This document shows, piece by piece, positions 26,153 through 34,758 of a stretch of DNA of 64,000 bases. This DNA comes from Pseudomonas reactans (lineage in GTDB: Bacteria; Pseudomonadota; Gammaproteobacteria; Pseudomonadales; Pseudomonadaceae), in contig NZ_JACAPG010000023.1 in NCBI RefSeq assembly GCF_013385825.1, positions 96,367 to 160,366 on the forward strand, read 5' to 3'. The notes below the pieces were generated by a model, which was given only the letters and a program-made list of their open reading frames with translations, was not told the origin of the DNA and made no database searches. Within the stretch, counting starts at the first letter, position 1. Every line of letters begins with the position of its first letter. Made by a program: the position numbers and the translations under genes.

Positions 26153-26174
26153 TTTACTCTGTGGATAACCACTC

Positions 26175-26202
26175 AAGACGCCCCCTAGTGGGGCGTTTTG
26201 CT
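26175..26202 (+). terminator. Intrinsic terminator after yidC
   Basis: Stem ACGCCCC / GGGGCGT with a short CTAGT-type loop followed by a TTTT run. An exact DnaA nonamer (26160-26168) lies just before it. Confidence 0.82.
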
Positions 26203-26231
26203 TTCCGTCCCTTTAGTTCTGGAACCTGCTG

Positions 26232-27602
26232 ATGAGCGCTCCTCGTGAAACCATCGCTGCTGTCGCTACCGCTCAAGGTCGCGGCGGTGTCGGTATCGTT
26301 CGTATCTCCGGACCGCTCGCCGGTAAGGCGGCCGAGGCTATCAGCGGCCGCGAGTTGAAGCCGCGATATGCCCATTACGGACCCTTCCTCGATGCCGACA
26401 AAAGTGTGTTGGATGAGGGGCTGGCGATTTACTTCCCGGGGCCAAACTCATTCACCGGTGAAGATGTCCTGGAATTGCAGGGACACGGCGGCCCGGTTGT
26501 ATTGGATATGTTGCTGCAGCGCTGCCTCCAATTGGGCTGTCGCTTGGCGCGGCCAGGAGAATTCAGTGAGCGCGCCTTTCTGAACGACAAACTTGACCTG
26601 GCCCAGGCCGAAGCCATCGCTGACTTGATCGAAGCCAGCTCTGCACAGGCGGCACGCAATGCACTGCGCTCACTGCAGGGCGCATTTTCCCTGCGTGTGC
26701 ATAACTTGACCGAGCAGTTGATTAGCCTGCGTATCTACGTCGAGGCGGCGATTGATTTCCCGGAGGAAGAAATCGACTTTCTCGCCGATGGCCACGTCTT
26801 GGCGATGCTGGATAAAGTGCGCGATGAGTTATCCACAGTACTGCGTGAGGCCGGGCAGGGTGCTTTGTTGCGCGATGGCATGACCGTGGTGATTGCCGGT
26901 CGGCCCAATGCCGGCAAATCCAGCCTGCTCAATGCTCTGGCGGGGCGCGAAGCGGCGATCGTTACTGAGATTGCCGGTACGACCCGGGATATCTTGCGTG
27001 AACATATCCACATCGATGGCATGCCCCTGCACGTGGTCGACACCGCCGGCTTGCGTGATACCGATGACCAGGTGGAAAAGATTGGCGTGGAACGTGCGCT
27101 CAAAGCCATCGGCGAAGCGGATCGAGTGCTTTTGGTGGTCGATGCCACCGCGCCCGAGGCTGTGGATCCTTTTGCACTGTGGCCGGAATTCCTCGAGCAA
27201 CGGCCGGACCCCGCCAAAGTCACCTTGATCCGTAACAAGGCCGACCTGACCGGGGAAGCCATTGCCATGGAAACCAGTACGGATGGCCATGTCACCATCA
27301 GCCTGAGCGCTAAAGCAGCGGGGGATGGCCTGGAACTGCTGCGCGAGCACCTTAAGGCCTGCATGGGCTACGAGCAGACCTCAGAAAGCAGCTTCAGTGC
27401 GCGCCGCAGGCATCTGGAGGCGTTGCGTCATGCGAGCGCAGCGTTGGAGCACGGCCGGGCACAGCTGACCTTGGCGGGCGCAGGGGAGCTGCTGGCTGAA
27501 GATTTACGTCAGGCGCAGCAGCTATTGGGTGAAATCACCGGTGCATTCAGCTCCGACGATTTACTGGGGCGGATCTTTTCCAGCTTCTGCATCGGTAAAT
27601 AA
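26232..27602 (+). CDS. mnmE: tRNA-modifying GTPase MnmE (TrmE)
   Basis: With MnmG it makes the cmnm5U34 wobble modification of tRNAs reading split codon boxes. The 456 residues comprise an N-terminal formyl-THF-binding domain (RETIAAVATAQGRGGVGIVR), a helical domain, and an inserted G domain with G1 GRPNAGKSS, G3 DTAG and G4 NKAD. The obligatory C-terminal CIGK motif carries the catalytic Cys. Its partner mnmG is the next gene, separated by an origin-like gap of about 550 bases. Confidence 0.98.
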   Translation: MSAPRETIAAVATAQGRGGVGIVRISGPLAGKAAEAISGRELKPRYAHYGPFLDADKSVLDEGLAIYFPGPNSFTGEDVLELQGHGGPVVLDMLLQRCLQLGCRLARPGEFSERAFLNDKLDLAQAEAIADLIEASSAQAARNALRSLQGAFSLRVHNLTEQLISLRIYVEAAIDFPEEEIDFLADGHVLAMLDKVRDELSTVLREAGQGALLRDGMTVVIAGRPNAGKSSLLNALAGREAAIVTEIAGTTRDILREHIHIDGMPLHVVDTAGLRDTDDQVEKIGVERALKAIGEADRVLLVVDATAPEAVDPFALWPEFLEQRPDPAKVTLIRNKADLTGEAIAMETSTDGHVTISLSAKAAGDGLELLREHLKACMGYEQTSESSFSARRRHLEALRHASAALEHGRAQLTLAGAGELLAEDLRQAQQLLGEITGAFSSDDLLGRIFSSFCIGK

Positions 27603-27615
27603 CCCCTCGTTTCCC

Positions 27616-27642
27616 ATAGACAGGCCATTCGCGCCTGTCTAT
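27616..27642 (+). terminator. Stem-loop after mnmE
   Basis: Perfect 10-bp stem ATAGACAGGC / GCCTGTCTAT with a 7-base loop, 14 bases after the mnmE stop. The U-tract is poor (TTTC), so it may be a weak terminator or an mRNA 3' stabiliser. Confidence 0.6.
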
Positions 27643-27719
27643 TTCGCCCACTTCAGGGCATTCCAAGCCATTTTTTGAATGACCACCCAAGTTGTGGCGG
27701 CTTTTGCGTGGGCGTTATT

Positions 27720-28030
27720 TGGTCGTGTTGGCACTTTTCTGTGGATTAAGCCCTGTGAATAACCGCCTCTGTGCCCAGTTGATAACAGGGCCTGAAACCT
27801 GAGTAAAAACCCGCCTGTGGATAAGCGCCTGTTTAATCCACAGGCTTAAAGCACTTATCCAAGCCCCTCATTGGCACATGACCACAGACTTTTTAATCGC
27901 TGTACACAAGGTAAACAAAGGCCTGTAGAGATCTATCCACAGAAAGGTAGCTACATAGAAATAAACATAAAAACAAAGATCTAGTAAATTTCTCTCTTTT
28001 AATTTCTATTGTCTGTGATTCATCCACAGC
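27720..28030. other. Second origin-like region (mnmE-mnmG gap)
   Basis: A gene-free stretch of about 550 bases. It holds one exact DnaA nonamer (27816-27824, minus) and five single-mismatch boxes: 27740 TGTGGATTA, 27754 TGTGAATAA, 27834 TAATCCACA, 27933 CTATCCACA and 28020 TCATCCACA. Between the last two is a very AT-rich block (27955-28015). The layout mirrors oriC. A second autonomously replicating region next to this locus has been discussed for P. aeruginosa. It also carries the upstream sequences of mnmG. Confidence 0.55.
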
Positions 28031-28153
28031 TGGTTAAATTTTGTGCAAAGGGTTCTTTAGGAAGGGCTAAGTCCCTATACTTGCCGCCAAAGCTCTAAAA
28101 CTCTTTCAACAGACAATTCCTGATTACCTACATAAGCAGGCACGAGGTGCGTG

Positions 28154-30046
28154 GTGGATTTCCCTTCCCGTTTTGAAGTGATCGTCATCGGCGGCGGTCA
28201 TGCCGGTACCGAGGCAGCACTGGCGTCAGCACGCATGGGCGTAAAAACCCTGTTGTTGACGCATAACGTGGAAACCCTCGGAGCAATGAGTTGCAACCCC
28301 GCCATTGGTGGGATCGGCAAAAGCCATTTGGTCAAGGAAATCGATGCCCTTGGCGGCGTGATGGCCATGGCTACCGATAAGGGTGGTATTCAGTTTCGTG
28401 TGCTCAACAGCCGCAAAGGCCCAGCCGTAAGGGCTACCCGGGCTCAAGCCGACCGCATCCTGTACAAGGCTGCTGTGCGCGAAACCCTGGAAAACCAACC
28501 GAACCTGTGGATATTTCAGCAAGCCGCGGATGACCTGATCGTCGAACAAGACCAGGTGCGCGGTGTTGTCACGCAAATGGGCCTGCGTTTCTTCGCGGAA
28601 TCCGTGGTGTTGACCACCGGCACGTTCCTCGGCGGACTTATCCACATCGGTATGCAAAACTATTCCGGCGGTCGCGCTGGTGATCCGCCGTCGATTGCTT
28701 TGGCAAAACGCCTGCGTGAATTACCGCTGCGTGTCGGCCGCCTGAAAACCGGGACTCCGCCGCGTATCGACGGGCGTTCTGTGGATTTCTCGGTGATGAC
28801 CGAACAAGCCGGCGACACGCCGATCCCGGTCATGTCGTTCATGGGCTCCAAAGAACAGCACCCGAAACAGGTGAGCTGCTGGATTACCCACACCAATGCC
28901 CGCACCCACGAAATCATCGCCGCGAACCTCGATCGTTCGCCGATGTACTCCGGGGTGATCGAAGGCATCGGCCCGCGTTATTGCCCGTCGATCGAAGACA
29001 AGATCCACCGCTTTGCCGACAAGGAAAGCCACCAGGTCTTCATCGAGCCCGAAGGCTTGACCACTCATGAGCTGTACCCGAACGGCATTTCCACTTCCCT
29101 GCCGTTCGACGTGCAAATCCAGATCGTGCAATCGATCCGCGGCATGGAAAACGCACACATCTTGCGTCCGGGCTACGCCATCGAATACGACTATTTCGAC
29201 CCGCGCGACCTGAAGTACAGCCTGGAAACCAAAGTGATTGGCGGTCTGTTCTTCGCTGGCCAAATCAACGGAACCACCGGTTACGAAGAAGCCGGCGCCC
29301 AAGGTTTGCTGGCCGGGACCAACGCCGCATTGCGTGCACAGGGCAAAGACAGCTGGTGCCCGCGTCGCGACGAAGCGTATATCGGCGTATTGGTCGATGA
29401 CCTGATTACCCTGGGCACCCAGGAACCGTACCGGATGTTCACTTCCCGGGCGGAATACCGTTTGATCCTGCGCGAAGACAACGCCGACCTGCGCCTGACC
29501 GAAAAAGGTCGCGAACTCGGCCTGGTCGATGATGTGCGCTGGGAAGCCTTCTGCAAAAAACGCGAAAGCATTGCGTTGGAAGAACAGCGTCTGAAAAGCA
29601 CCTGGGTTCGCCCTGGCACCGAACAAGGCGACGCGATCGCTGAAAAATTCGGCACGCCGCTGACCCACGAGTACAACTTGCTCAACCTGCTGTCCCGTCC
29701 GGAAATCGACTACGCTGGTCTGGTCGAAGTGACCGGCCAGGGCGCGGAAGATCCACAGGTCGCCGAGCAGGTCGAAATCAAGACCAAATACGCCGGTTAT
29801 ATTGACCGCCAACAGGACGAGATCGCTCGCCTGCGCGCCAGTGAAGACACCAAGTTGCCTGTGGATATCGACTACACCGGGATTTCCGGCTTGTCGAAAG
29901 AAATCCAAAGCAAGCTGGGGATAACTCGTCCCGAGACATTGGGCCAGGCTTCACGTATTCCCGGCGTCACCCCGGCAGCCATTTCGCTGTTGATGATTCA
30001 TTTGAAAAAACGCGGCGCGGGCCGTCAGTTGGAGCAAAGCGCTTGA
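28154..30046 (+). CDS. mnmG: tRNA uridine 5-carboxymethylaminomethyl modification enzyme MnmG (GidA)
   Basis: FAD-dependent partner of MnmE in wobble-uridine modification. The 630 residues open with the dinucleotide-binding FEVIVIGGGHAGTEAALAS, followed by SCNPAIGGIGKSHLVKEID, GTFLGGLIHIG, the GTPPRIDGRSVDFS block and the C-terminal helical domain that contacts MnmE. I prefer GTG at 28154 over GTG at 28151: GAGG (28144-28147) is better spaced, and the family begins DFPSRF. It overlaps rsmG at its stop codon. A DnaA nonamer lies within (28638-28646). Confidence 0.97.
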   Translation: MDFPSRFEVIVIGGGHAGTEAALASARMGVKTLLLTHNVETLGAMSCNPAIGGIGKSHLVKEIDALGGVMAMATDKGGIQFRVLNSRKGPAVRATRAQADRILYKAAVRETLENQPNLWIFQQAADDLIVEQDQVRGVVTQMGLRFFAESVVLTTGTFLGGLIHIGMQNYSGGRAGDPPSIALAKRLRELPLRVGRLKTGTPPRIDGRSVDFSVMTEQAGDTPIPVMSFMGSKEQHPKQVSCWITHTNARTHEIIAANLDRSPMYSGVIEGIGPRYCPSIEDKIHRFADKESHQVFIEPEGLTTHELYPNGISTSLPFDVQIQIVQSIRGMENAHILRPGYAIEYDYFDPRDLKYSLETKVIGGLFFAGQINGTTGYEEAGAQGLLAGTNAALRAQGKDSWCPRRDEAYIGVLVDDLITLGTQEPYRMFTSRAEYRLILREDNADLRLTEKGRELGLVDDVRWEAFCKKRESIALEEQRLKSTWVRPGTEQGDAIAEKFGTPLTHEYNLLNLLSRPEIDYAGLVEVTGQGAEDPQVAEQVEIKTKYAGYIDRQQDEIARLRASEDTKLPVDIDYTGISGLSKEIQSKLGITRPETLGQASRIPGVTPAAISLLMIHLKKRGAGRQLEQSA

Positions 30047-30687
30047 GTTCGTTGGTCACCTCGCAACACGCAGAAGAGTTATCCACAGGTGCACGCCAGT
30101 TGGGCGTCGACCTGACCGAAACCCAGCATGAGTTGCTGTTGGGGTATTTGGCGTTGTTGATCAAATGGAACAAGGCTTACAACCTGACCGCGGTGCGTGA
30201 CCCCGACGAAATGGTGTCCCGTCACTTGCTCGACAGCTTGAGCGTGATGCCATTCATCGAAAACGGCCGCTGGTTGGACGTGGGCAGCGGCGGCGGCATG
30301 CCTGGCATTCCGTTGGCCATCCTGTTTCCAGAGTCGCAAGTGACCTGCCTGGACAGCAACGGCAAGAAGACCCGCTTCCTGACCCAGGTCAAACTCGAAC
30401 TCAAGCTGGATAACCTGCACGTTATCCACAGCCGCGTCGAAGCCTTCACGCCTGAACAGCCATTCAACGGAATTGTTTCCAGGGCCTTCAGCAGCATGGA
30501 GAACTTCAGCAACTGGACTCGCCACCTTGGCGACCGCGATACCCGCTGGCTGGCAATGAAGGGCGTCCATCCAAGCGATGAGCTGTTAGCATTGCCGGCA
30601 GACTTCCACCTCGATAGCGAACACGCCTTGGCCGTACCCGGTTGCCAAGGCCAACGCCATCTGCTGATACTGCGCCGCACGGCATGA
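30043..30687 (+). CDS. rsmG: 16S rRNA m7G527 methyltransferase
   Basis: SAM-dependent methyltransferase; loss gives low-level streptomycin resistance in many bacteria. The 214 residues contain KWNKAYNLTAVRDPDEMVSR, the SAM loop WLDVGSGGGMPGIPLA and VSRAFSSMENF. The start is TTG at 30043, overlapping the mnmG TGA stop (30044-30046). The family N-terminus aligns there and no ATG is suitably placed, so translation probably depends on mnmG. Two exact DnaA nonamers lie inside (30079 and 30422). Confidence 0.95.
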   Translation: MSSLVTSQHAEELSTGARQLGVDLTETQHELLLGYLALLIKWNKAYNLTAVRDPDEMVSRHLLDSLSVMPFIENGRWLDVGSGGGMPGIPLAILFPESQVTCLDSNGKKTRFLTQVKLELKLDNLHVIHSRVEAFTPEQPFNGIVSRAFSSMENFSNWTRHLGDRDTRWLAMKGVHPSDELLALPADFHLDSEHALAVPGCQGQRHLLILRRTA

Positions 30688-30705
30688 TTGGGAACACAAG
30701 CAAGA

Positions 30706-31503
30706 ATGGCTAAGGTATTCGCGATAGCGAACCAGAAAGGTGGCGTGGGCAAAACCACCACCTGCATTAACCTCGCAGCATCCCTGGTCGCCACCAAGCG
30801 CCGGGTGCTGTTGATCGATCTCGATCCACAGGGCAACGCCACCATGGGTAGCGGTGTGGATAAACACGGCCTGGAAAACTCGGTCTACGACTTGCTGATT
30901 GGCGAGTGTGACCTGGCCCAGGCCATGCATTACTCCGAACACGGCGGTTATCAACTGCTGCCGGCCAACCGCGATTTGACTGCGGCGGAAGTGGTGCTGC
31001 TGGAAATGCAGATGAAAGAAAGCCGTCTGCGCAGCGCCTTGGCGCCGATTCGCGAGAATTACGACTACATTTTGATCGACTGCCCGCCGTCACTGTCGAT
31101 GCTGACCTTGAACGCGCTGGTGGCCGCCGATGGGGTGATTATCCCCATGCAGTGCGAGTACTACGCACTGGAAGGTTTGAGCGACCTTGTGGATAACATC
31201 AAGCGCATCGCCGAGTTACTCAACCCGAACCTGCAGATCGAAGGCCTGCTGCGGACCATGTTCGATCCGCGCTTGAGCCTGATGAACGATGTGTCGGCGC
31301 AGCTCAAGGAACATTTTGGCGATCAGCTTTACGACACCGTGATCCCGCGCAACATTCGTTTGGCCGAAGCGCCCAGCTACGGCATGCCCGCGCTGGCGTA
31401 CGACAAGTCATCCCGTGGTGCCATTGCCTACCTGGCCCTGGCCGGCGAGATGGTTCGTCGCCAACGTCGCAACTCACGCACCGCTGCAGCCCAGCCAACT
31501 TAA
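30706..31503 (+). CDS. parA: Chromosome-partitioning ATPase ParA (Soj)
   Basis: Walker-type ATPase that forms nucleoid-bound gradients moving ParB-parS complexes after replication. The 265 residues begin AKVFAIANQKGGVGKTTTC, with deviant Walker A KGGVGKTT (Lys11, Lys16), then LLIDLDPQGNA and IDCPPSLSMLTLNAL. The absence of an N-terminal HTH marks the chromosomal type. Start ATG 30706 follows the conserved N-terminus. It is 18 bases after rsmG and 9 bases before parB. Two DnaA nonamers are inside (30855, 31188). Confidence 0.98.
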   Translation: MAKVFAIANQKGGVGKTTTCINLAASLVATKRRVLLIDLDPQGNATMGSGVDKHGLENSVYDLLIGECDLAQAMHYSEHGGYQLLPANRDLTAAEVVLLEMQMKESRLRSALAPIRENYDYILIDCPPSLSMLTLNALVAADGVIIPMQCEYYALEGLSDLVDNIKRIAELLNPNLQIEGLLRTMFDPRLSLMNDVSAQLKEHFGDQLYDTVIPRNIRLAEAPSYGMPALAYDKSSRGAIAYLALAGEMVRRQRRNSRTAAAQPT

Positions 31504-31512
31504 GGAATCCCC

Positions 31513-32385
31513 ATGGCCGTCAAGAAACGAGGTCTCGGACGTGGACTGGATGCACTGTTGAGTGGTCCGACCGTCACATCGCTTGAAGAACAAGCGGTGC
31601 AGGCCGACGAGCGCGAGCTGCAGCACCTGCCGCTGGACCTGATCCAGCGGGGCAAATACCAGCCACGCCGGGACATGGACCCGCAGGCGCTGGAAGAGCT
31701 GGCCAATTCGATCAAGGCCCAGGGCGTGATGCAGCCAATCGTGGTGCGCCCGATTGGCGGCGGCCGCTTTGAAATCATCGCCGGTGAGCGCCGCTGGCGC
31801 GCCAGCCAGCAGGCCGGTAAGGAAACCATCCCGGCGATGGTGCGCGACGTGCCGGATGAAACCGCCATCGCCATGGCGCTGATTGAGAACATCCAGCGCG
31901 AAGACCTCAACCCGATCGAAGAAGCGATCGCCCTGCAGCGTTTGCAGCAGGAATTCCAGCTGACCCAGCAACAAGTGGCCGAGGCGGTGGGTAAATCCCG
32001 CGTAACCGTGTCCAACTTGCTGCGACTGATCGCGCTGCCGGAAGTTATCAAGACCATGTTGTCTCACGGCGATCTGGAGATGGGCCACGCCCGTGCTTTG
32101 CTCGGTTTGCCGGAAAATCAACAGGTTGAAGGGGCGCGACACGTTGTCGCACGGGGGCTCACGGTTCGCCAGACCGAGGCGCTGGTTCGCCAGTGGCTCA
32201 GCGGCAAACCTGCACCGGTCGAAACGGCCAAACCTGATCCGGACATCGCCCGTCTCGAGCAACGCCTGGCCGAGCGCCTGGGCTCTGCGGTGCAGATTCG
32301 CCACGGCAAGAAAGGCAAAGGGCAATTGGTCATCGGTTATAACTCGCTTGATGAGCTTCAGGGCGTCCTTGCCCACATCCGCTGA
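31513..32385 (+). CDS. parB: Chromosome-partitioning protein ParB (Spo0J)
   Basis: CTP-binding clamp that loads at parS and slides along DNA. The 290 residues comprise a basic start AVKKRGLGRGLDALLS, the ParB/Srx CTPase domain with RRDMDPQALEELANSIKAQG and the GERRWRAS phosphate-binding motif, an HTH around QVAEAVGKSRVTVSNLLRLI, and a C-terminal dimerisation domain. Its binding sites are visible in this window at 16793, 19349 and 19979. parAB is the last pair before the atp operon promoter. Confidence 0.98.
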   Translation: MAVKKRGLGRGLDALLSGPTVTSLEEQAVQADERELQHLPLDLIQRGKYQPRRDMDPQALEELANSIKAQGVMQPIVVRPIGGGRFEIIAGERRWRASQQAGKETIPAMVRDVPDETAIAMALIENIQREDLNPIEEAIALQRLQQEFQLTQQQVAEAVGKSRVTVSNLLRLIALPEVIKTMLSHGDLEMGHARALLGLPENQQVEGARHVVARGLTVRQTEALVRQWLSGKPAPVETAKPDPDIARLEQRLAERLGSAVQIRHGKKGKGQLVIGYNSLDELQGVLAHIR

Positions 32386-32430
32386 AACATTTGCTTATGT
32401 AGCGTGTGATCGGAAATCACTACCCGACAG

Positions 32431-32459
32431 TTGAATAGGGGCAGAACCGCCCCTATACT
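32431..32459 (+). promoter_or_regulatory. atp operon promoter with inverted repeat in the spacer
   Basis: TTGAAT (32431-32436), exactly 17 bases, then TATACT (32454-32459). An 8-bp perfect inverted repeat, ATAGGGGC / GCCCCTAT (32435-32456), spans the spacer and touches both hexamers, so it could be a regulator site. Confidence 0.78.
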
Positions 32460-32533
32460 CTGCGCGCATTTTGTCGGCACAAATTATGCCAAGTTATTGA
32501 TTTCCGGCAGCCGACCATTGAGGAGCAAGAGTG

Positions 32534-32941
32534 ATGGAAACCCGCACGCCAAACACGTTGCCGTTCCATCGCTTGGCCGTTTTTCCGGTTTTATTGGCTC
32601 AATTTGTCATTTTGCTGATCGCCGCATTGGCGCTTTGGTATTGGCATGGAGTCGTTGCCGGATATTCAGGACTTTGCGGAGGCCTGATAGCCTTGCTGCC
32701 CAATATGTATTTTGCTCACAGGGCCTTTCGGTTTTCCGGCGCCCGAGCAGCCCAGGCTATCGTCCGGTCATTTTATGCCGGCGAGGCAGGGAAACTGATT
32801 TTGACGGCAGTGCTGTTTGCACTGACCTTTGCAGGTGTGAAGCCATTGGCGCCGCTGGCTGTATTCGGCGTCTTCGTGTTGACCCAACTGGTCAGCTGGT
32901 TCGCTCCCCTGCTAATGAAAACAAGACTTTCGAAACCTTAG
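32534..32941 (+). CDS. atpI: ATP synthase protein I
   Basis: Small membrane protein encoded first in F0F1 operons and thought to assist assembly of the c-ring or Mg2+ uptake; it is not a structural subunit. The 135 residues have four hydrophobic segments (VLLAQFVILLIAALALWYW; YSGLCGGLIALLPNMYFAHR; the FALTFAGVKPLAPL region; FVLTQLVSWFAPLL). ATG 32534 is preferred over the adjacent GTG 32531, since AGGAG (32521-32525) is spaced eight bases from it. It follows the operon promoter with a leader of about 70 bases. Confidence 0.9.
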   Translation: METRTPNTLPFHRLAVFPVLLAQFVILLIAALALWYWHGVVAGYSGLCGGLIALLPNMYFAHRAFRFSGARAAQAIVRSFYAGEAGKLILTAVLFALTFAGVKPLAPLAVFGVFVLTQLVSWFAPLLMKTRLSKP

Positions 32942-32957
32942 GGCGTTTGAGGCAACC

Positions 32958-33827
32958 ATGGCAGAAACAACCGCTTCGGGCTATATCCAGCACCACTTGC
33001 AGAACCTGACCTTCGGTCAGCTTCCTAATGGCGGCTGGGGCTTTGCCCACTCCGCAGCAGAGGCCAAAGAAATGGGCTTCTGGGCTTTCCACCTGGACAC
33101 TCTGGGCTGGTCGGTCGCATTGGGTCTGATCTTCGTCTTCATTTTCCGCATAGCGGCAAAGAAGGCGACTTCCGGTCAGCCAGGTGCTTTGCAGAACTTC
33201 GTTGAAGTACTGGTCGAATTCGTCGATGGCAGCGTGAAAGACAGCTTCCATGGCCGTAGCCCGGTGATTGCACCGCTGGCACTGACCATCTTCGTCTGGG
33301 TGTTCCTGATGAACGCCGTCGACCTGATCCCGGTTGACTGGATTCCTCAGCTGGCCATGGCGATCAGCGGCGACCCGCACATTCCATTCCGTGCCGTATC
33401 GACCACTGACCCGAACGCTACCCTGGGCATGGCCCTGTCGGTCTTCGCGTTGATCATTTTCTACAGCATCAAGATCAAGGGCATCGGCGGCTTCATCGGC
33501 GAACTGACCCTGCACCCGTTCGGCAGCAAGAACATCTTCGTTCAAGCCCTGCTGATCCCGGTGAACTTCCTGCTGGAATTCGTGACCCTGATCGCCAAGC
33601 CGATTTCCCTGGCCCTGCGACTGTTCGGCAACATGTATGCCGGCGAGCTGGTGTTCATTCTGATCGCTGTGATGTTCGGCAGCGGCCTGCTCTGGCTTAG
33701 CGGCCTGGGCATTGTTCTGCAGTGGGCGTGGGCTGTGTTCCACATCCTGATCATCACCCTGCAGGCCTTCATCTTCATGATGCTGACCATCGTCTACCTG
33801 TCGATGGCGCACGAAGAGAACCATTAA
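32958..33827 (+). CDS. atpB: ATP synthase F0 subunit a
   Basis: Membrane stator subunit forming the two proton half-channels. The 289 residues have five to six transmembrane helices. The essential Arg lies in ISLALRLFGNMYAGEL, and the last helices read GIVLQWAWAVFHILIITLQ. The N-terminal extension before the first helix (about 50 residues) is normal for Pseudomonas. It is 16 bases after atpI; a 134-base structured leader separates it from atpE. Confidence 0.98.
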   Translation: MAETTASGYIQHHLQNLTFGQLPNGGWGFAHSAAEAKEMGFWAFHLDTLGWSVALGLIFVFIFRIAAKKATSGQPGALQNFVEVLVEFVDGSVKDSFHGRSPVIAPLALTIFVWVFLMNAVDLIPVDWIPQLAMAISGDPHIPFRAVSTTDPNATLGMALSVFALIIFYSIKIKGIGGFIGELTLHPFGSKNIFVQALLIPVNFLLEFVTLIAKPISLALRLFGNMYAGELVFILIAVMFGSGLLWLSGLGIVLQWAWAVFHILIITLQAFIFMMLTIVYLSMAHEENH

Positions 33828-33851
33828 GACCAGTCTCGACTAGTCTGATGT

Positions 33852-33958
33852 CCTTCCCGGTCAAACGGGAAGGTAGGCCCTACCGGGCTATGAAACGATT
33901 TGTTTTACCGCTTTAAAATCTAAAAAACCTAAACCATACGACGTAAAAGTCGGGAGGA
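33852..33958 (+). promoter_or_regulatory. Structured leader before atpE
   Basis: A CCTTCCCG / CGGGAAGG hairpin (33852-33873) and a smaller GGTAGG / CTACC hairpin (from about 33872) are followed by an A/T-rich stretch (33893-33945) and a strong GGGAGGA ribosome-binding site. In E. coli, a U/A-rich leader raises atpE translation to supply the multimeric c-ring; the same is inferred here. Confidence 0.6.
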
Positions 33959-33961
33959 AAG

Positions 33962-34219
33962 ATGGAAACTGTAGTTGGTCTAACCGCTATCGCTGTTGCA
34001 CTGTTGATCGGCCTGGGCGCCCTGGGTACTGCCATTGGTTTCGGCCTGCTGGGCGGCAAGTTCCTGGAAGGCGCAGCGCGTCAGCCAGAAATGGTTCCAA
34101 TGCTGCAAGTTAAAATGTTCATCGTCGCCGGCCTGCTCGACGCCGTGACCATGATCGGTGTTGGTATCGCTCTGTTCTTCACCTTCGCGAACCCTTTCGT
34201 TGGTCAACTCGCCGGTTAA
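33962..34219 (+). CDS. atpE: ATP synthase F0 subunit c
   Basis: Proteolipid that assembles into the rotating c-ring. The 85 residues form two transmembrane helices around the polar loop EGAARQPE. The proton-carrying carboxylate is Asp60 in [14 protein letters not shown]. No Na+-binding signature (Gln and Glu/Ser-Thr set) is evident, so it is a proton-type ring. The strong ribosome-binding site and its own leader fit its high stoichiometry. Confidence 0.98.
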
Positions 34220-34275
34220 TTACTCGTCTTTTCGAGTGATTGGTGTGTTGTGCAACGAATGAGCGAGGTATTGGC

Positions 34276-34746
34276 GTGAACATTAATGCAACCATTATTG
34301 GTCAGTCCTTAGCGTTCTTGATTTTTGTCGTTTTCTGCATGAAGTTCGTATGGCCTCCGGTCATCGCAGCTCTGCACGAACGTCAAAAGAAGATCGCGGA
34401 TGGGCTGGACGCTGCAGCACGAGCAGCTCGCGACCTGGAGTTGGCCCAAGATAAAGCGGGTCAACAACTGCGCGAAGCGAAAGCTCAAGCAGCCGAAATC
34501 ATTGAGCAAGCCAAGAAACGCGGTAACCAGATCGTTGAAGAGGCTGTTGAAAAAGCCCGTATCGACGCTGACCGTGTGAAGGTTCAGGCTCAGGCCGAGA
34601 TCGAGCAGGAACTGAACGGTGTCAAAGATGCGCTGCGTGCCCAACTGGGTGCTCTGGCCGTCGGCGGTGCTGAGAAGATCCTGGGTGCCACAATCGATCA
34701 AAACGCGCACGCGGAGCTGGTAAACAAACTGGCTGCTGAAATTTAA
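34276..34746 (+). CDS. atpF: ATP synthase F0 subunit b
   Basis: Peripheral stalk subunit: one N-terminal membrane helix (IGQSLAFLIFVVFCMKFVW) and a long charged coiled coil (about 35-135). The 156 residues start at GTG 34276 (NINATIIGQS). An upstream in-frame start adds 12 non-conserved residues and is rejected. A GAGCGAGG stretch upstream is a plausible ribosome-binding site. It is 12 bases from atpH. Confidence 0.96.
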   Translation: MNINATIIGQSLAFLIFVVFCMKFVWPPVIAALHERQKKIADGLDAAARAARDLELAQDKAGQQLREAKAQAAEIIEQAKKRGNQIVEEAVEKARIDADRVKVQAQAEIEQELNGVKDALRAQLGALAVGGAEKILGATIDQNAHAELVNKLAAEI

Positions 34747-34758
34747 GCGAGGGCGATC

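Noticed and set aside
28154..30046. Possible frameshift in mnmG
   Set aside because: The frame is intact from GTG to stop and contains all family blocks.
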